From contig NZ_JH650776.1 in NCBI RefSeq assembly GCF_000259195.1, positions 1-50,369 on the forward strand: DNA of 50,369 nt, in the 5' to 3' direction. This DNA is from Pseudomonas donghuensis (lineage in GTDB: Bacteria > Pseudomonadota > Gammaproteobacteria > Pseudomonadales > Pseudomonadaceae). The position numbers and the translations under genes were made by a program. Numbering within the stretch: position 1 is the stretch's first letter; every line of letters begins with the position of its first letter. Shown here one piece after another: positions 43,170-50,369 of the stretch. Under the pieces are notes generated by a model. The model was not told where the DNA came from. It did not search any database and saw nothing but the letters and a program-made list of their open reading frames with translations.

Positions 43170-43196
43170 AAAAGGGGCGGGTGACCGCCCTTTTTT
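43170..43196 (+). terminator. Rho-independent terminator after the amidase
   Basis: GGGCGG (43175-43180) pairs with CCGCCC (43185-43190) around GTGA, and a run of six T follows (43191-43196), with AAAA in front. It is a textbook terminator. Because the Rid gene starts only 24 bases later, full read-through into it would need partial termination or its own promoter. Confidence 0.85.
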
Positions 43197-43219
43197 AGTT
43201 CCCCAGACACGAGATATCC

Positions 43220-43600
43220 ATGGCTAACCAAGACATCAGTTTCATCCCCGATCCGGACGCCGAGTCGATCTCTTCCGACGTTGCCGGTTTCGCTGGCATC
43301 CTGGTCTCGACCCAGATCCCCACCCGTGCCGACGGCAGCCTGGAACTGGGCGATATCACTGCCCAGAGCGAGTGCACCCTGCAAGCGCTCAAGGTCGCCC
43401 TGGAGCGTGCCGGCAGCTCCATGGACCGGGTCCTGCACCTGACTATCTACCTTACCGACATGGCCGAGCGTGCTGCTTTCAACGAGGTGTACCAGCGCTT
43501 CTTCGCCAAGCCCTGGCCGGTACGCGCCGCCGTCGGCGTGGCCTCGCTGGCAGTGGAAGGCATGCGTGTGGAAGTAACGGCGATGGCGGCCAAGGCCTGA
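43220..43600 (+). CDS. RidA family protein paired with the amidase
   Basis: A 126-residue Rid/YjgF/UK114 protein that could deaminate an enamine or imine. VSTQIPTRADGSLELGDITA and TLQALKVALERAGSSMDRVL match the fold. VLHLTIYLTDMAERAAFNEV is diagnostic, and the C-terminus PVRAAVGVASLAVEGMRVEV has the Arg that binds the substrate carboxylate (VRAAVGVA). Its position after an amidase resembles pyrimidine-nitrogen or ureide pathways where Rid-type enzymes follow an amide hydrolase, though the pathway is not identifiable. Confidence 0.9.
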   Translation: MANQDISFIPDPDAESISSDVAGFAGILVSTQIPTRADGSLELGDITAQSECTLQALKVALERAGSSMDRVLHLTIYLTDMAERAAFNEVYQRFFAKPWPVRAAVGVASLAVEGMRVEVTAMAAKA

Positions 43601-43625
43601 GACCGTTTGTGTGGAGGCAATCTGT

Positions 43626-43735
43626 CTGTGGGAGCGGGCTTGACCCGCGATGAGGCGCGAAGCGGCTGTAATTCAGCCAACACCAGGTGTGTTGGCTGCA
43701 GGGGCCTCATCGCGGGTCAAGCCCGCTCCCACAGG
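43626..43735. repeat. Long inverted REP pair
   Basis: A plus unit (TGTGGGAGCGGGCTTGACCC, 43626) and its inverted partner (TCATCGCGGGTCAAGCCCGC then TCCCACAGG, to 43735) are about 50 bases apart. An inner inverted repeat, ATTCAGCCAACACC/GTGTTGGCTGCAG (43670-43700), extends the stem, so the whole 110 bases may fold as one long hairpin. Confidence 0.87.
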
Positions 43736-43837
43736 TTCAGCGCCAGCTTCTGCAGCCACCGGGCAGGCTACGGGTGCCGATCGGGCGTTTCGCCGCTACA
43801 ATGCGCGCCTCGACCGTGACAGCCTGACTAAAAAAAC

Positions 43838-45835
43838 ATGTCCCTGCCCAAGCATCACCTGGAATTGCTCAGCCCCGCCCGCGATGTCGCCATCGCCCGC
43901 GAGGCCATTTTGCATGGCGCCGACGCCGTGTACCTCGGCGGCCCGAGCTTCGGCGCTCGCCACAACGCCTGCAACGACGTCAGCGATATCGCCCAGTTGG
44001 TGGAGTTCGCCCATCGCTACCACGCCCGGGTGTTCACCACCATCAACACCATCCTCCACGACAACGAGCTGGAGCCGGCGCGCAAGCTGATCCACGAACT
44101 GTACGATGCCGGCGTCGACGCGCTGATCGTCCAGGACCTGGGGGTGATGGAACTGGACATCCCGCCGATCGAGCTGCACGCCAGCACCCAGACCGACATC
44201 CGCACCCTGGCCCGGGCCAAGTTCCTCGACCAGGCCGGCTTTTCCCAGCTGGTGTTGGCCCGTGAGCTGAACCTGCAGGAAATCCGTGCCATCGCCGACG
44301 AAACCGACGCGGCGATCGAGTTCTTCATTCACGGCGCGTTGTGCGTGGCCTTCTCCGGCCAGTGCAACATCTCCCACGCCCAGACCGGCCGCAGTGCCAA
44401 CCGTGGCGACTGCTCCCAGGCCTGCCGCCTGCCGTACACCCTTAAAGACGAGAAGGGCGGGGTGATCGCCTACGAGAAGCACCTGCTGTCGATGAAGGAC
44501 AACAACCAGAGCGCCAACATCCGTGCCCTGGTCGAGGCCGGTGTGCGCTCGTTCAAGATCGAAGGGCGCTACAAGGACATGGGCTATGTGAAGAACATCA
44601 CCGCCTACTACCGCCAGCGTCTGGACGCCGTGCTCGAAGACCGCCCGGACCTCGCCCGCGCCTCCAGCGGGCGTACCGCGCACTTCTTCCTGCCCGACCC
44701 GGACAAGACCTTCCACCGCGGCAGCACCGATTACTTTGTCAGCGAGCGCAAGATCGACATCGGCGCCTTCGACTCGCCGACCTTCACCGGCCTGCCGGTG
44801 GGCGTGGTTGAAAAAGTCGGCAAGCGTGACCTGCAGGTGGTCACCCATGAGCCACTGTCCAACGGCGACGGCCTCAATGTGCTGGTCAAGCGCGAAGTGG
44901 TGGGTTTTCGCGCCAACATCGCCGAGCCCAAGGGCGAGTTCGATGAAGAAGGCGAGAAGCGCTACCGCTACCGTGTCGAGCCCAACGAGATGCCCAAGGG
45001 CCTGCACCAGTTGCGGCCGAATCACCCGCTGAGCCGCAACCTCGACCACAACTGGCAGCAGGCCCTGCAGAAGACCTCGGCCGAGCGCCGTATCGGCCTG
45101 GCCTGGGTTGCGCAGTTGAGCGAGCAGCGCCTGGCGCTGACCGCCACCAGCGAGGAGGGCATCAGCGCCAGCGTCGCCCTGGACGGTCCGTTTGGTTTGG
45201 CCAACAAGCCGGAGCAGGCGCTGGAGCAACTGCGCGACCTGCTCGGCCAGCTGGGCACCACCGAGTACCATGCCACCGACGTTCAGCTTGATGCGCCGCA
45301 GGCGTATTTCATCCCCAACTCGCAGCTCAAGGCGCTGCGCCGCGAGGTCATCGAAGCGCTGACCGCCGCGCGCATCCAGGCGCACCCGCGCGGTGGCCGC
45401 AAGGCCGAGACCAGCCCGCCGCCGGTGTACCCGGAGTCGCACCTGTCGTTTCTGGCCAATGTCTACAACCAGAAGGCCCGCGACTTCTATCACCGTCACG
45501 GGGTCAAGCTGATCGACGCCGCCTACGAGGCCCACGAAGAGCCAGGCGAAGTGCCGGTGATGATCACCAAGCACTGCCTGCGCTTCTCCTTCAACCTGTG
45601 CCCCAAGCAGGCCAAGGGCGTTACCGGCGTGCGCACCAAGGTCGCGCCGATGCAGTTGATTCACGGCGATGAAGTGCTGACCCTGAAGTTCGACTGCAAA
45701 CCGTGCGAAATGCACGTGATCGGCAAGATGAAAGGCCACATCCTCGGCCTGCCGCAACCGGGTAGCGTGCAGCAGGTGGTGGGCCACATCAGCCCTGAAG
45801 ACCTGCTCAAGACCATCCCCCGCGCACCGCACTGA
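43838..45835 (+). CDS. rlhA: U32-family 23S rRNA hydroxylation protein
   Basis: Large U32 peptidase-family protein of 665 residues, near-collinear with RlhA (YdcP), the factor for hydroxylation of 23S rRNA C2501. ELLSPARDVAIAREAILHGA DAVYLGG opens the TIM-like domain. GALCVAFSGQCNISHAQTGR and RGDCSQACRLPYTLKD hold Cys likely used for the iron-sulfur cluster, and the C-terminal CLRFSFNLCPKQAKGV and KFDCKPCEMHVIGKMKGHIL complete the cysteine set. Length and architecture match the full-size form. A REP-derived hairpin follows its stop. Confidence 0.95.
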   Translation: MSLPKHHLELLSPARDVAIAREAILHGADAVYLGGPSFGARHNACNDVSDIAQLVEFAHRYHARVFTTINTILHDNELEPARKLIHELYDAGVDALIVQDLGVMELDIPPIELHASTQTDIRTLARAKFLDQAGFSQLVLARELNLQEIRAIADETDAAIEFFIHGALCVAFSGQCNISHAQTGRSANRGDCSQACRLPYTLKDEKGGVIAYEKHLLSMKDNNQSANIRALVEAGVRSFKIEGRYKDMGYVKNITAYYRQRLDAVLEDRPDLARASSGRTAHFFLPDPDKTFHRGSTDYFVSERKIDIGAFDSPTFTGLPVGVVEKVGKRDLQVVTHEPLSNGDGLNVLVKREVVGFRANIAEPKGEFDEEGEKRYRYRVEPNEMPKGLHQLRPNHPLSRNLDHNWQQALQKTSAERRIGLAWVAQLSEQRLALTATSEEGISASVALDGPFGLANKPEQALEQLRDLLGQLGTTEYHATDVQLDAPQAYFIPNSQLKALRREVIEALTAARIQAHPRGGRKAETSPPPVYPESHLSFLANVYNQKARDFYHRHGVKLIDAAYEAHEEPGEVPVMITKHCLRFSFNLCPKQAKGVTGVRTKVAPMQLIHGDEVLTLKFDCKPCEMHVIGKMKGHILGLPQPGSVQQVVGHISPEDLLKTIPRAPH

Positions 45836-45842
45836 GTGAGGC

Positions 45843-45875
45843 ATCGCGGGGCAAGTCGAAGCGCCGCCCCGCGAT
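45843..45875. terminator. REP-derived hairpin between rlhA and chorismate mutase gene
   Basis: ATCGCGGGGC (45843-45852) pairs perfectly with GCCCCGCGAT (45866-45875). It is a shrunken REP-like palindrome between convergent genes and probably blocks read-through on both strands. No T-run follows. Confidence 0.6.
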
Positions 45876-45880
45876 CGTAA

Positions 45881-46186
45881 CTAAGGTGCAGGCTGCACTG
45901 ACAGCGCCGCATGCGCCTTGAGCTCTGCATCGATGAAGGCTGCGATCATTGCCCGGTAAACCCGCTCGACCACCTCTTCAGAGGCGCCGGACTCCACGGC
46001 CAGGGCGCGCACTTTGGCGATTACCTGCTCGACCCGTGCCGGGGCGCGGACATCGTCGTGGGTTTTCTTGAACGCCGCCGCCTGGTTGACCAGGTTGCCG
46101 CGCCGGGCGAGCAGGGCGACCAGTTCGCGGTCGATGCCGTCGATGTGGTGGCGAACTTCTTCGATCGAGGTGCAGTGTACGTCCAT
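45881..46186 (-). CDS. AroQ-type chorismate mutase / PchB-like protein
   Basis: A 101-residue all-helical protein of the AroQ fold. IEEVRHHIDGIDRELVALLA opens helix 1 with the Arg and Asp positions of the active site. RRGNLVNQAAAFKKT (Lys/Arg pair) and RAPARVEQVIAKVRALAVES follow. The last helix is VVERVYRAMIAAFIDAELKA. Sequence distinguishes chorismate mutase poorly from isochorismate pyruvate lyase (PchB); both are possible. Start ATG 46186 follows AAAGGAGTTC. Confidence 0.85.
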   Translation of the reverse strand: MDVHCTSIEEVRHHIDGIDRELVALLARRGNLVNQAAAFKKTHDDVRAPARVEQVIAKVRALAVESGASEEVVERVYRAMIAAFIDAELKAHAALSVQPAP

Positions 46187-46293
46187 GTGAACTCCTTTCA
46201 GTAGACAGCGTGGCGGTAGCCAGTTGATTTCCAGTAGTATGCCTGAACGGACTCTGGCCCCTGAAGTGTGGGGCCGACAGCCAGGAAGGTAAT

Positions 46294-46923
46294 GTGACTC
46301 TACAACTGCAAATCCAACAGATCTTCAGCGGCCTGGCCTTTGCCAGGCCGTTGTTCTATAGCTACCCGCAAGGCCTACGCTTCGAGCTGGCCGAAGGCGC
46401 CGGGACCCTCGAGCGCTTTCTGCTGGCGGTCAGCAAGGCAACCACGGTGTGCCGCGACCTGTTTGCCGGCGAGCAATCGATGGTGGTGTGCCTGCGCGTG
46501 CACTCCAACGGTAACGGTTTTGCCCATCGCGACGTGTTGCGCGATCTGCGTGCCGCCGGTATTCGCATCCCCGCCCAGCGCTCGCTGTGGAGCCAGCGGC
46601 TGGACCCGGACGACTGGTTCGAAGAGCATCAGCCCGAGTACTGGCTGCACCTCGCCTTCGAGGCGCCACTGTCGCTGCTGCAACCGGTGCTCTGGTGCGC
46701 ATTGGCCGATAACCCGGGGACCATTCGCCCGAACCCTTGCTGCGCTGTCTACCTGTTCAACCTCAACCAGCGGTTGATGGCCTTGCCCTATGACGATCGG
46801 GGCATGGATGTGGTGGGCCCCAACCATGACGTGCTCTCGCTGCTGTACCGTCAGCATCAGCCGTGGCTGCTGGACTACGACCGCGAGCGCATGGACGCGA
46901 CTTTCGCCACCGTCCTGCATTGA
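46294..46923 (+). CDS. DUF3885 protein
   Basis: A 209-residue protein; GTG start 46294 because the ATG overlapping it is followed directly by a stop, and AGGAAGG lies eight bases upstream. The pattern YPQGLRFELAEGAGTLERFL and LVFA-like DLFAGEQSMVVCLRVHSN and the C-terminal MALPYDDRGMDVVGPNHDVL SLLYRQH fit DUF3885. No signal peptide or membrane span. Function unknown. Its stop is one base from the convergent lipoprotein gene. Confidence 0.83.
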   Translation: MTLQLQIQQIFSGLAFARPLFYSYPQGLRFELAEGAGTLERFLLAVSKATTVCRDLFAGEQSMVVCLRVHSNGNGFAHRDVLRDLRAAGIRIPAQRSLWSQRLDPDDWFEEHQPEYWLHLAFEAPLSLLQPVLWCALADNPGTIRPNPCCAVYLFNLNQRLMALPYDDRGMDVVGPNHDVLSLLYRQHQPWLLDYDRERMDATFATVLH

Positions 46924-46924
46924 C

Positions 46925-48088
46925 TCACTGCAGCGACTCGATTTTCCAGCGCCAGGTGCCCAGCGGGTTGTCTTCTCGGGTACGGACGAACACGCCATAG
47001 TCGCTCAGGTAGCTGTAGCCTTCGACCCAACGGTTGCCGCGTGGGCTCTGCCAGGTGCAGGTCAACGGCTTGGCGCTGCCCTGAAGGGCCGAGTGCAAGG
47101 TGCTGGCCGGTCGCGCCTTGCCGACCTGGCAGTGGGTGGTGCGGGTAATGCTCGCGGTTTGCCCGGCATAGCTGATGGTGTAGCTCAGTTGCGCATGGGC
47201 GGGCAGGGTTTGCCAGGCGCCGGTGAATGACAGCGCGGTCAAGCTGTCGCTGGCGTCCTGTTCCTGCCCGGTCATGATGTCGATACCGCGTGCGGCCAGA
47301 TCGAACAGGCCGCGAAAACTCAGTTGCAGCTGTTGCGCTATCGTCGGGTCCACGGCCTGTAGTAACAGCTGGCCGGAGCGGCTGTCGTTGCTGAGGAACA
47401 CCTGACGCGGCCTGTCGACGGTAGCGTTCCCGTCGGTCAGCTTCGCCTCGTAGCGATAGTCCAGCCTGTGCAGGGTCAGGCGTGGCGTCGGCAGCTCCAG
47501 GGCGGCGATGGCCGCAAGCACTTCAGGCCTGGCCCTGGGCGGCAGGAACGGCGGCGGCAACGGCGTACGGGTTTTGAGCGGCGCAAGCTTGGCAAGCTCG
47601 GCCGGCGGTTGGCAGGCGGCGTTGAACAACTGCTGATAGTACAGCGGGGCCTGCCGGTAGAACGCGCTGAAGGGCTGCGACTTGAGTCGGGTGCTGTCTA
47701 CGCGGTTGTCGTTGTCGAGGAAGAACTGGCTTTGCCGGCTGATGAGCTGGCGCTCGCAATAAAACGCCAGGTGCTCGCGGCTGTGCAGGGCCATCACCGC
47801 GTGGCCGTATTGCATTGGATAGCGGTGGCGCTGGATGCCGGTCCAGGCGTAGGTAATGCCACCCTCATGCTGCAGGCTGTTTAGGTCGATCAGCAGCCAG
47901 TCCTGATCCGCGTCCAGGTTCAGGGCTCGCCAGTCGGGGGCCTGACGCTGGTGCATGGGCAGGTGGCCGTCGCCTGGCGGGTCGGTCTCGCCACCTGCTG
48001 GGATGAGGCTGCAGGCGGCCAGGGTGAACACACCGAGACCCGCAGCAAGCGGCTTGAGGGCGAAGCGGGTGAGGGCATCCATGCGCAT
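46925..48088 (-). CDS. Lipoprotein of unknown function
   Basis: A 387-residue exported protein. The likely start is ATG 48088 (ATG 48082 also possible); a hydrophobic signal ends in the lipobox LAAC (FTLAACSLIPAGG), so Cys about residue 26 would be lipidated. No known domain is recognised in the mature part. It has several Cys (AFYCERQ, NAACQPP, TTHCQVG, LTCTWQ) and several beta-like segments (HRLDYRYEAKLTDG, LSYTISYAGQTASITRTTHC). It lies 60 bases downstream of the DUF1176 gene on the same strand, suggesting an envelope-related pair. Confidence 0.78.
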   Translation of the reverse strand: MRMDALTRFALKPLAAGLGVFTLAACSLIPAGGETDPPGDGHLPMHQRQAPDWRALNLDADQDWLLIDLNSLQHEGGITYAWTGIQRHRYPMQYGHAVMALHSREHLAFYCERQLISRQSQFFLDNDNRVDSTRLKSQPFSAFYRQAPLYYQQLFNAACQPPAELAKLAPLKTRTPLPPPFLPPRARPEVLAAIAALELPTPRLTLHRLDYRYEAKLTDGNATVDRPRQVFLSNDSRSGQLLLQAVDPTIAQQLQLSFRGLFDLAARGIDIMTGQEQDASDSLTALSFTGAWQTLPAHAQLSYTISYAGQTASITRTTHCQVGKARPASTLHSALQGSAKPLTCTWQSPRGNRWVEGYSYLSDYGVFVRTREDNPLGTWRWKIESLQ

Positions 48089-48148
48089 GAGCTCTAGGGT
48101 CAAAGCGCGGAGTGTACCGAATGCCTGCGCCAAGCTGTATGCCTGGCG

Positions 48149-49180
48149 CTATCCCTTGGTACGCCAGATCTGCGGCCAATGGGCGGTATCCACACTGTCG
48201 CACCAGCTCATCCGGCTAAATGACTTGAGCTGCATCACGGCTCCGTCATAGCGCCAGGTTGCATTCGCGCCGCAGTAGCGCCCTCCCGGCTGCAACTGGG
48301 TCAGCTCGCCGCGGGCCGGGTCGAACTTGAAAAAGCCATACATCTCGCCGCCCAGCACATCATGCTTGGGAACCGAGATGTGCAGCGAGGTGGGTTGATA
48401 GGGCGCGGTTCGCAAGGCGCGGTAATAGCTGTACATGCAGCCCTGGGCCGCACAGCCGTAGCGCAGGCCTACCAGCACATGGGTCGCGTCCAGGGCCGAG
48501 ACCTCGGCTTCGGCTTGCCAGTTGTCATACTCAGGTTCACTCCATTCATGCCGGGTGATGGCAATGACTGCGTCGGCGATGGCCTTCTGCTCACCATCGC
48601 TCACCCCTGGCGCCGGTGTGAAGGGGGCGAGGGTGGGTGTCGGCGGTGCTGGCGGCAACTGGCTGTCGGGTCGCGTGCCGGGGTTTACGAAAGCGCTGGG
48701 GTGACCGATGCGTCCCTGCACTGAGTCGATAAACAGCAAGGAGGCACTCAGGCCCTGCAGCGATACCGGGTGCTGGCCGTTGGTAGTGTCCAATGACAGG
48801 GTCTGGCCGTTGCGCAGTTGGCGCAGCAACCTCACGGCGACGTCACCTTTTGCGTGATAACGCATCTGCCCCTGCGAGCCTGGCCGAAATCCCGCTGGCG
48901 CCGGGCCGCCGTCGATCAGCAGCCTGGCGCCCAGGTCGACACTGGCGTCGGTGAACAGGGTCAAGGCGGTGGCACCTTCGGCCCCGGCTTCGCGCACAAG
49001 CTCAAGGCCCACGCCCTGGTCGACGCTACGGGACACGGCGGTACAGCGCCGGGTGTTGTCGCAGCCCACAACCCATTCCTTGAACTGCTTGAGCACCGGC
49101 TCCTGTTCCGGTTCCGGCGCGGCCAGGGCCAGGGCCGGCAGGAGCATCAAGGGCAGCCAGTTCCATCTTGCGTCAACCAT
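48149..49180 (-). CDS. DUF1176 periplasmic protein
   Basis: A 343-residue exported protein with signal peptide to about residue 21 (LMLLPALALAAPEPEQ). The DUF1176 pattern is clear: FKEWVVGCDNTRRCTAVSRS near the start, and RYGCAAQGCMYSYYRALRTA plus YCGANATWRYDGAVMQLKSF SRMSWCDSVD near the end, with paired Cys likely disulfide-bonded. Role unknown. The gene precedes the lipoprotein gene at 48088 in the same direction. Confidence 0.9.
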   Translation of the reverse strand: MVDARWNWLPLMLLPALALAAPEPEQEPVLKQFKEWVVGCDNTRRCTAVSRSVDQGVGLELVREAGAEGATALTLFTDASVDLGARLLIDGGPAPAGFRPGSQGQMRYHAKGDVAVRLLRQLRNGQTLSLDTTNGQHPVSLQGLSASLLFIDSVQGRIGHPSAFVNPGTRPDSQLPPAPPTPTLAPFTPAPGVSDGEQKAIADAVIAITRHEWSEPEYDNWQAEAEVSALDATHVLVGLRYGCAAQGCMYSYYRALRTAPYQPTSLHISVPKHDVLGGEMYGFFKFDPARGELTQLQPGGRYCGANATWRYDGAVMQLKSFSRMSWCDSVDTAHWPQIWRTKG

Positions 49181-49321
49181 TGTGGTTCAATCCTGCGGGG
49201 TAAGCGAACGTGCGTTTTGGCCGGGCATCATCGCAGAAGCCAGGCCAACTTCAAGCCGTTGCCGATGAGAACTCCGAGGCTGCTGTGCTATCCAACGGGT
49301 ATGACACGGGAGGTAACTGCA

Positions 49322-49495
49322 ATGAACAGCAATGACCGCGACAAGCCCGCCAACGAGACGGACAAGCCTGCTGAAGACAACGACCCTGCCAACCGGCCGA
49401 TCACCCCGACCACCCATCGTACCCAGGCAGACGCCGCCGAAGAGCTCAGCCGCAAGATCGCTGAAATCGAGCGCAAGGTGGCGGACGGTAATTGA
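49322..49495 (+). CDS. Small acidic hydrophilic protein
   Basis: A 57-residue frame starting at ATG 49322 with GGAGGTAAC upstream. The composition is Asp/Glu/Asn/Pro/Lys-rich and ends in a helical stretch (AAEELSRKIAEIERKVADGN). It has no hydrophobic core and could be an intrinsically disordered or stress-type protein. No family is recognised. It diverges from the DUF1176 gene. Confidence 0.62.
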   Translation: MNSNDRDKPANETDKPAEDNDPANRPITPTTHRTQADAAEELSRKIAEIERKVADGN

Positions 49496-49514
49496 GGTTG
49501 TGGCAGGTTTAAAA

Positions 49515-49540
49515 GATCGCGGGGCAAGCCTGCTCCCACG
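49515..49540. repeat. Single REP unit
   Basis: GATCGCGGGGCAAGCCTGCT then CCCACG is a minus-oriented REP unit lacking an inverted partner. It lies between the small acidic gene and the hairpin at 49557. Confidence 0.75.
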
Positions 49541-49556
49541 GTTGAGTTTTATATTA

Positions 49557-49583
49557 AGTAAAGGGCCGCAATGGCCCTTTACT
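49557..49583. terminator. Perfect 11-bp hairpin, probable terminator
   Basis: AGTAAAGGGCC (49557-49567) and GGCCCTTTACT (49573-49583) pair perfectly with a five-base loop. It sits between converging genes. The trailing A/T-rich sequence on the minus strand (TAATATAAAA) makes it likely to end transcription of the double-glycine peptide gene. Confidence 0.7.
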
Positions 49584-49610
49584 TACAACCAACTCATCTA
49601 AGTGCCGCGT

Positions 49611-49829
49611 TTATTTGCACAGGGTATAGCTGCCCTGGTGCGCACCGCCCCTGTACAAGTCAAAGCGGTAACCGGCGCCAGCGCCGAAGTTGTAGGAACC
49701 ACCGGTCAGTGTCCAGGAGCCTGCGCTGACGGAAAATCCGCCGCTTACCTGGTCTACTTCCTGATCGTCCAGCACCCGCAGGGCGGCTGGCGTGGCGGTG
49801 GTCATGTCGATGTTTTGTGCATGGGTCAT
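49611..49829 (-). CDS. Double-glycine-leader peptide, bacteriocin-like precursor
   Basis: A 72-residue peptide with a classical class II leader: acidic, hydrophobic and ending in Gly-Gly (LRVLDDQEVDQVSGG). The cut after residue 31 would release a mature peptide of about 41 residues, rich in Gly, Ser, Tyr and aromatic residues (WTLTGGSYNFGAGAGYRFDL) with one Cys near the end. Such precursors are processed by a C39 peptidase-type ABC exporter. The start ATG 49829 follows GAGGTAACTATCTC. A HlyD-type gene diverges from it, fitting a secretion locus. The killing activity is not proven. Confidence 0.8.
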   Translation of the reverse strand: MTHAQNIDMTTATPAALRVLDDQEVDQVSGGFSVSAGSWTLTGGSYNFGAGAGYRFDLYRGGAHQGSYTLCK

Positions 49830-49906
49830 GAGATAGTTACCTCGTTGATACAGTGGGTTCGTCCTAGGTTGATCCCCCCAGGAGAGGGCCTGGGCGCAGC
49901 GTATTA

Positions 49907-49923
49907 CTCATTTTAAAAATGAG
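49907..49923. promoter_or_regulatory. Perfect 17-bp palindrome between peptide and exporter genes
   Basis: CTCATTTTAAAAATGAG has eight-base arms (CTCATTTT/AAAATGAG) with a single central A. It lies in the 284-base divergent gap of the putative bacteriocin locus, AT-rich around it. It could be an operator controlling both directions; no regulator is visible in the window. Confidence 0.5.
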
Positions 49924-50113
49924 AGACCGATCACAGTTTTAATTACAGTTGTTCGCTGTTTCGATCCCCGGCCAAGTTAGTAATGCCACGGGCTCACGTG
50001 CAATAGTACAAGTGTGCTAGTGCCTGCGGATTAACCCGCCGTTATGCTGCTACGGACTCAGGTGAACAGTCTGTTCAGTGTGATTAACGTTATCCGCCGG
50101 GTCATGGATTGGC

Positions 50114-50369
50114 ATGTTATTCAGGAGCGAAGCCGTGCACGCACGGCGTGACAAGGAGTTGGGCAGTGTGTTGCTGGTGGCGCCCGTGCCCCTGCGCTGG
50201 GCGGCACTTGCTGCGCTGCTGTTCAGCGTGCTGTTGATCGTGTTTCTGACCTGCGCCAGCTACACCCGCCGCGCCACCGTGACCGGTGTGCTGGTACCCC
50301 AGGGGGGCCTGATCAAGGTGTTTGCGCCGCAGGCGGGGGGGGTGCAAGGCCTGGCCGCAGTCGAGGGGC
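50114..50369 (+). CDS. HlyD-family secretion adaptor, N-terminal part (cut by window edge)
   Basis: Only 85 residues are visible. The start is likely ATG 50114 (MLFRSEAVHARRDKELGSVL), although it lacks a strong ribosome site. One membrane span (LAALLFSVLLIVFLTCA, about 30-50) is followed by TRRATVTGVLVPQGGLIKVF APQAG, the beginning of the lipoyl/barrel-sandwich region of CvaA/HlyD-type adaptors for bacteriocin ABC exporters. The rest lies outside the window. An ABC exporter with a C39 peptidase is expected next. Confidence 0.85.
   Translation, partial: MLFRSEAVHARRDKELGSVLLVAPVPLRWAALAALLFSVLLIVFLTCASYTRRATVTGVLVPQGGLIKVFAPQAGGVQGLAAVEG

Noticed and set aside
43796..45844. 682-residue minus-strand open frame opposite rlhA
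   Set aside because: Antisense shadow of rlhA; no ribosome site or family pattern.
45881..46186. Definite salicylate-pathway pchB gene
   Set aside because: The fold fits but no pchA or siderophore biosynthesis gene is nearby, so chorismate mutase is equally likely.

Overview
The window looks like chromosome of a Pseudomonas of the P. putida/P. fluorescens lineage. The DNA is GC-rich, and the intergenic gaps are full of REP hairpins with the core GTGGGAGCGGGCTTG, which is typical of this group. Many genes are standard pseudomonad types: an ECF sigma/FecR/TonB receptor set, LysR regulators, short-form ArgC, catalase-peroxidase, RlhA, and GlxA-type AraC regulators. No rRNA, tRNA, transposase, integrase or CRISPR array was seen. 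This is mostly ordinary accessory chromosome with a few interesting islands.

Layout. 1-4110: a Fur-box-linked iron-starvation sigma factor, FecR anti-sigma factor and TonB-dependent siderophore receptor, all on the minus strand. 4200-6060: an internally deleted GNAT gene, then a quinone reductase/TetR pair facing away from each other over a tandem palindromic operator. 6061-13550: housekeeping and small conserved genes (DUF1963, SleB-like hydrolase, two-domain CAP protein, SulP transporter, SH3 protein, argC, LysR, GNAT, tautomerase). 13555-18771: SDR/LysR pair, DUF1289 and small proteins, a decayed dienelactone hydrolase fragment cut off by REP units, a lipoprotein, an NmrA-like reductase and a DUF1835-type protein. 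19125-23039: a GntR-SDR-BKACE-MFS catabolic operon for an unidentified beta-hydroxy/beta-keto acid. 23426-25434: a two-gene nucleic-acid repair operon (ATP-grasp-type RNA ligase plus HD-phosphoesterase/polynucleotide kinase fusion) behind a long structured leader. 25523-34210: an orphan membrane protein, YegP, LysR-GST, LprI-like and GFA proteins, Nudix, an orphan SUKH-like immunity protein, a RidA gene with a MerR-type promoter, GNAT, an amino acid permease, and a free-standing FtsH-peptidase-like metalloprotease. 34412-41118: katG, a YecA-like protein, NDH-2-like flavoprotein, GlxA-type regulator and DUF1444-like protein. 41455-46923: amidase plus RidA, rlhA, chorismate mutase-like protein and DUF3885. 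46925-50369: a lipoprotein, a DUF1176 protein, a small acidic protein, then a double-glycine-leader peptide gene facing a truncated HlyD-type export adaptor at the right edge.

How genes work together. The sigma/FecR/receptor set is a cell-surface signalling unit for ferric-siderophore uptake. In the GntR operon the MFS protein would import the substrate, the SDR would oxidise a hydroxyl to a keto group and the BKACE enzyme would cleave the beta-keto acid with acetyl-CoA. In the repair operon the HD-Pnk would heal broken ends (remove 2',3'-phosphate, add 5'-phosphate) and the ligase would seal them. The right edge appears to enter a bacteriocin or microcin-like secretion locus. Function calls come from reading the translated sequences; no database search was run.
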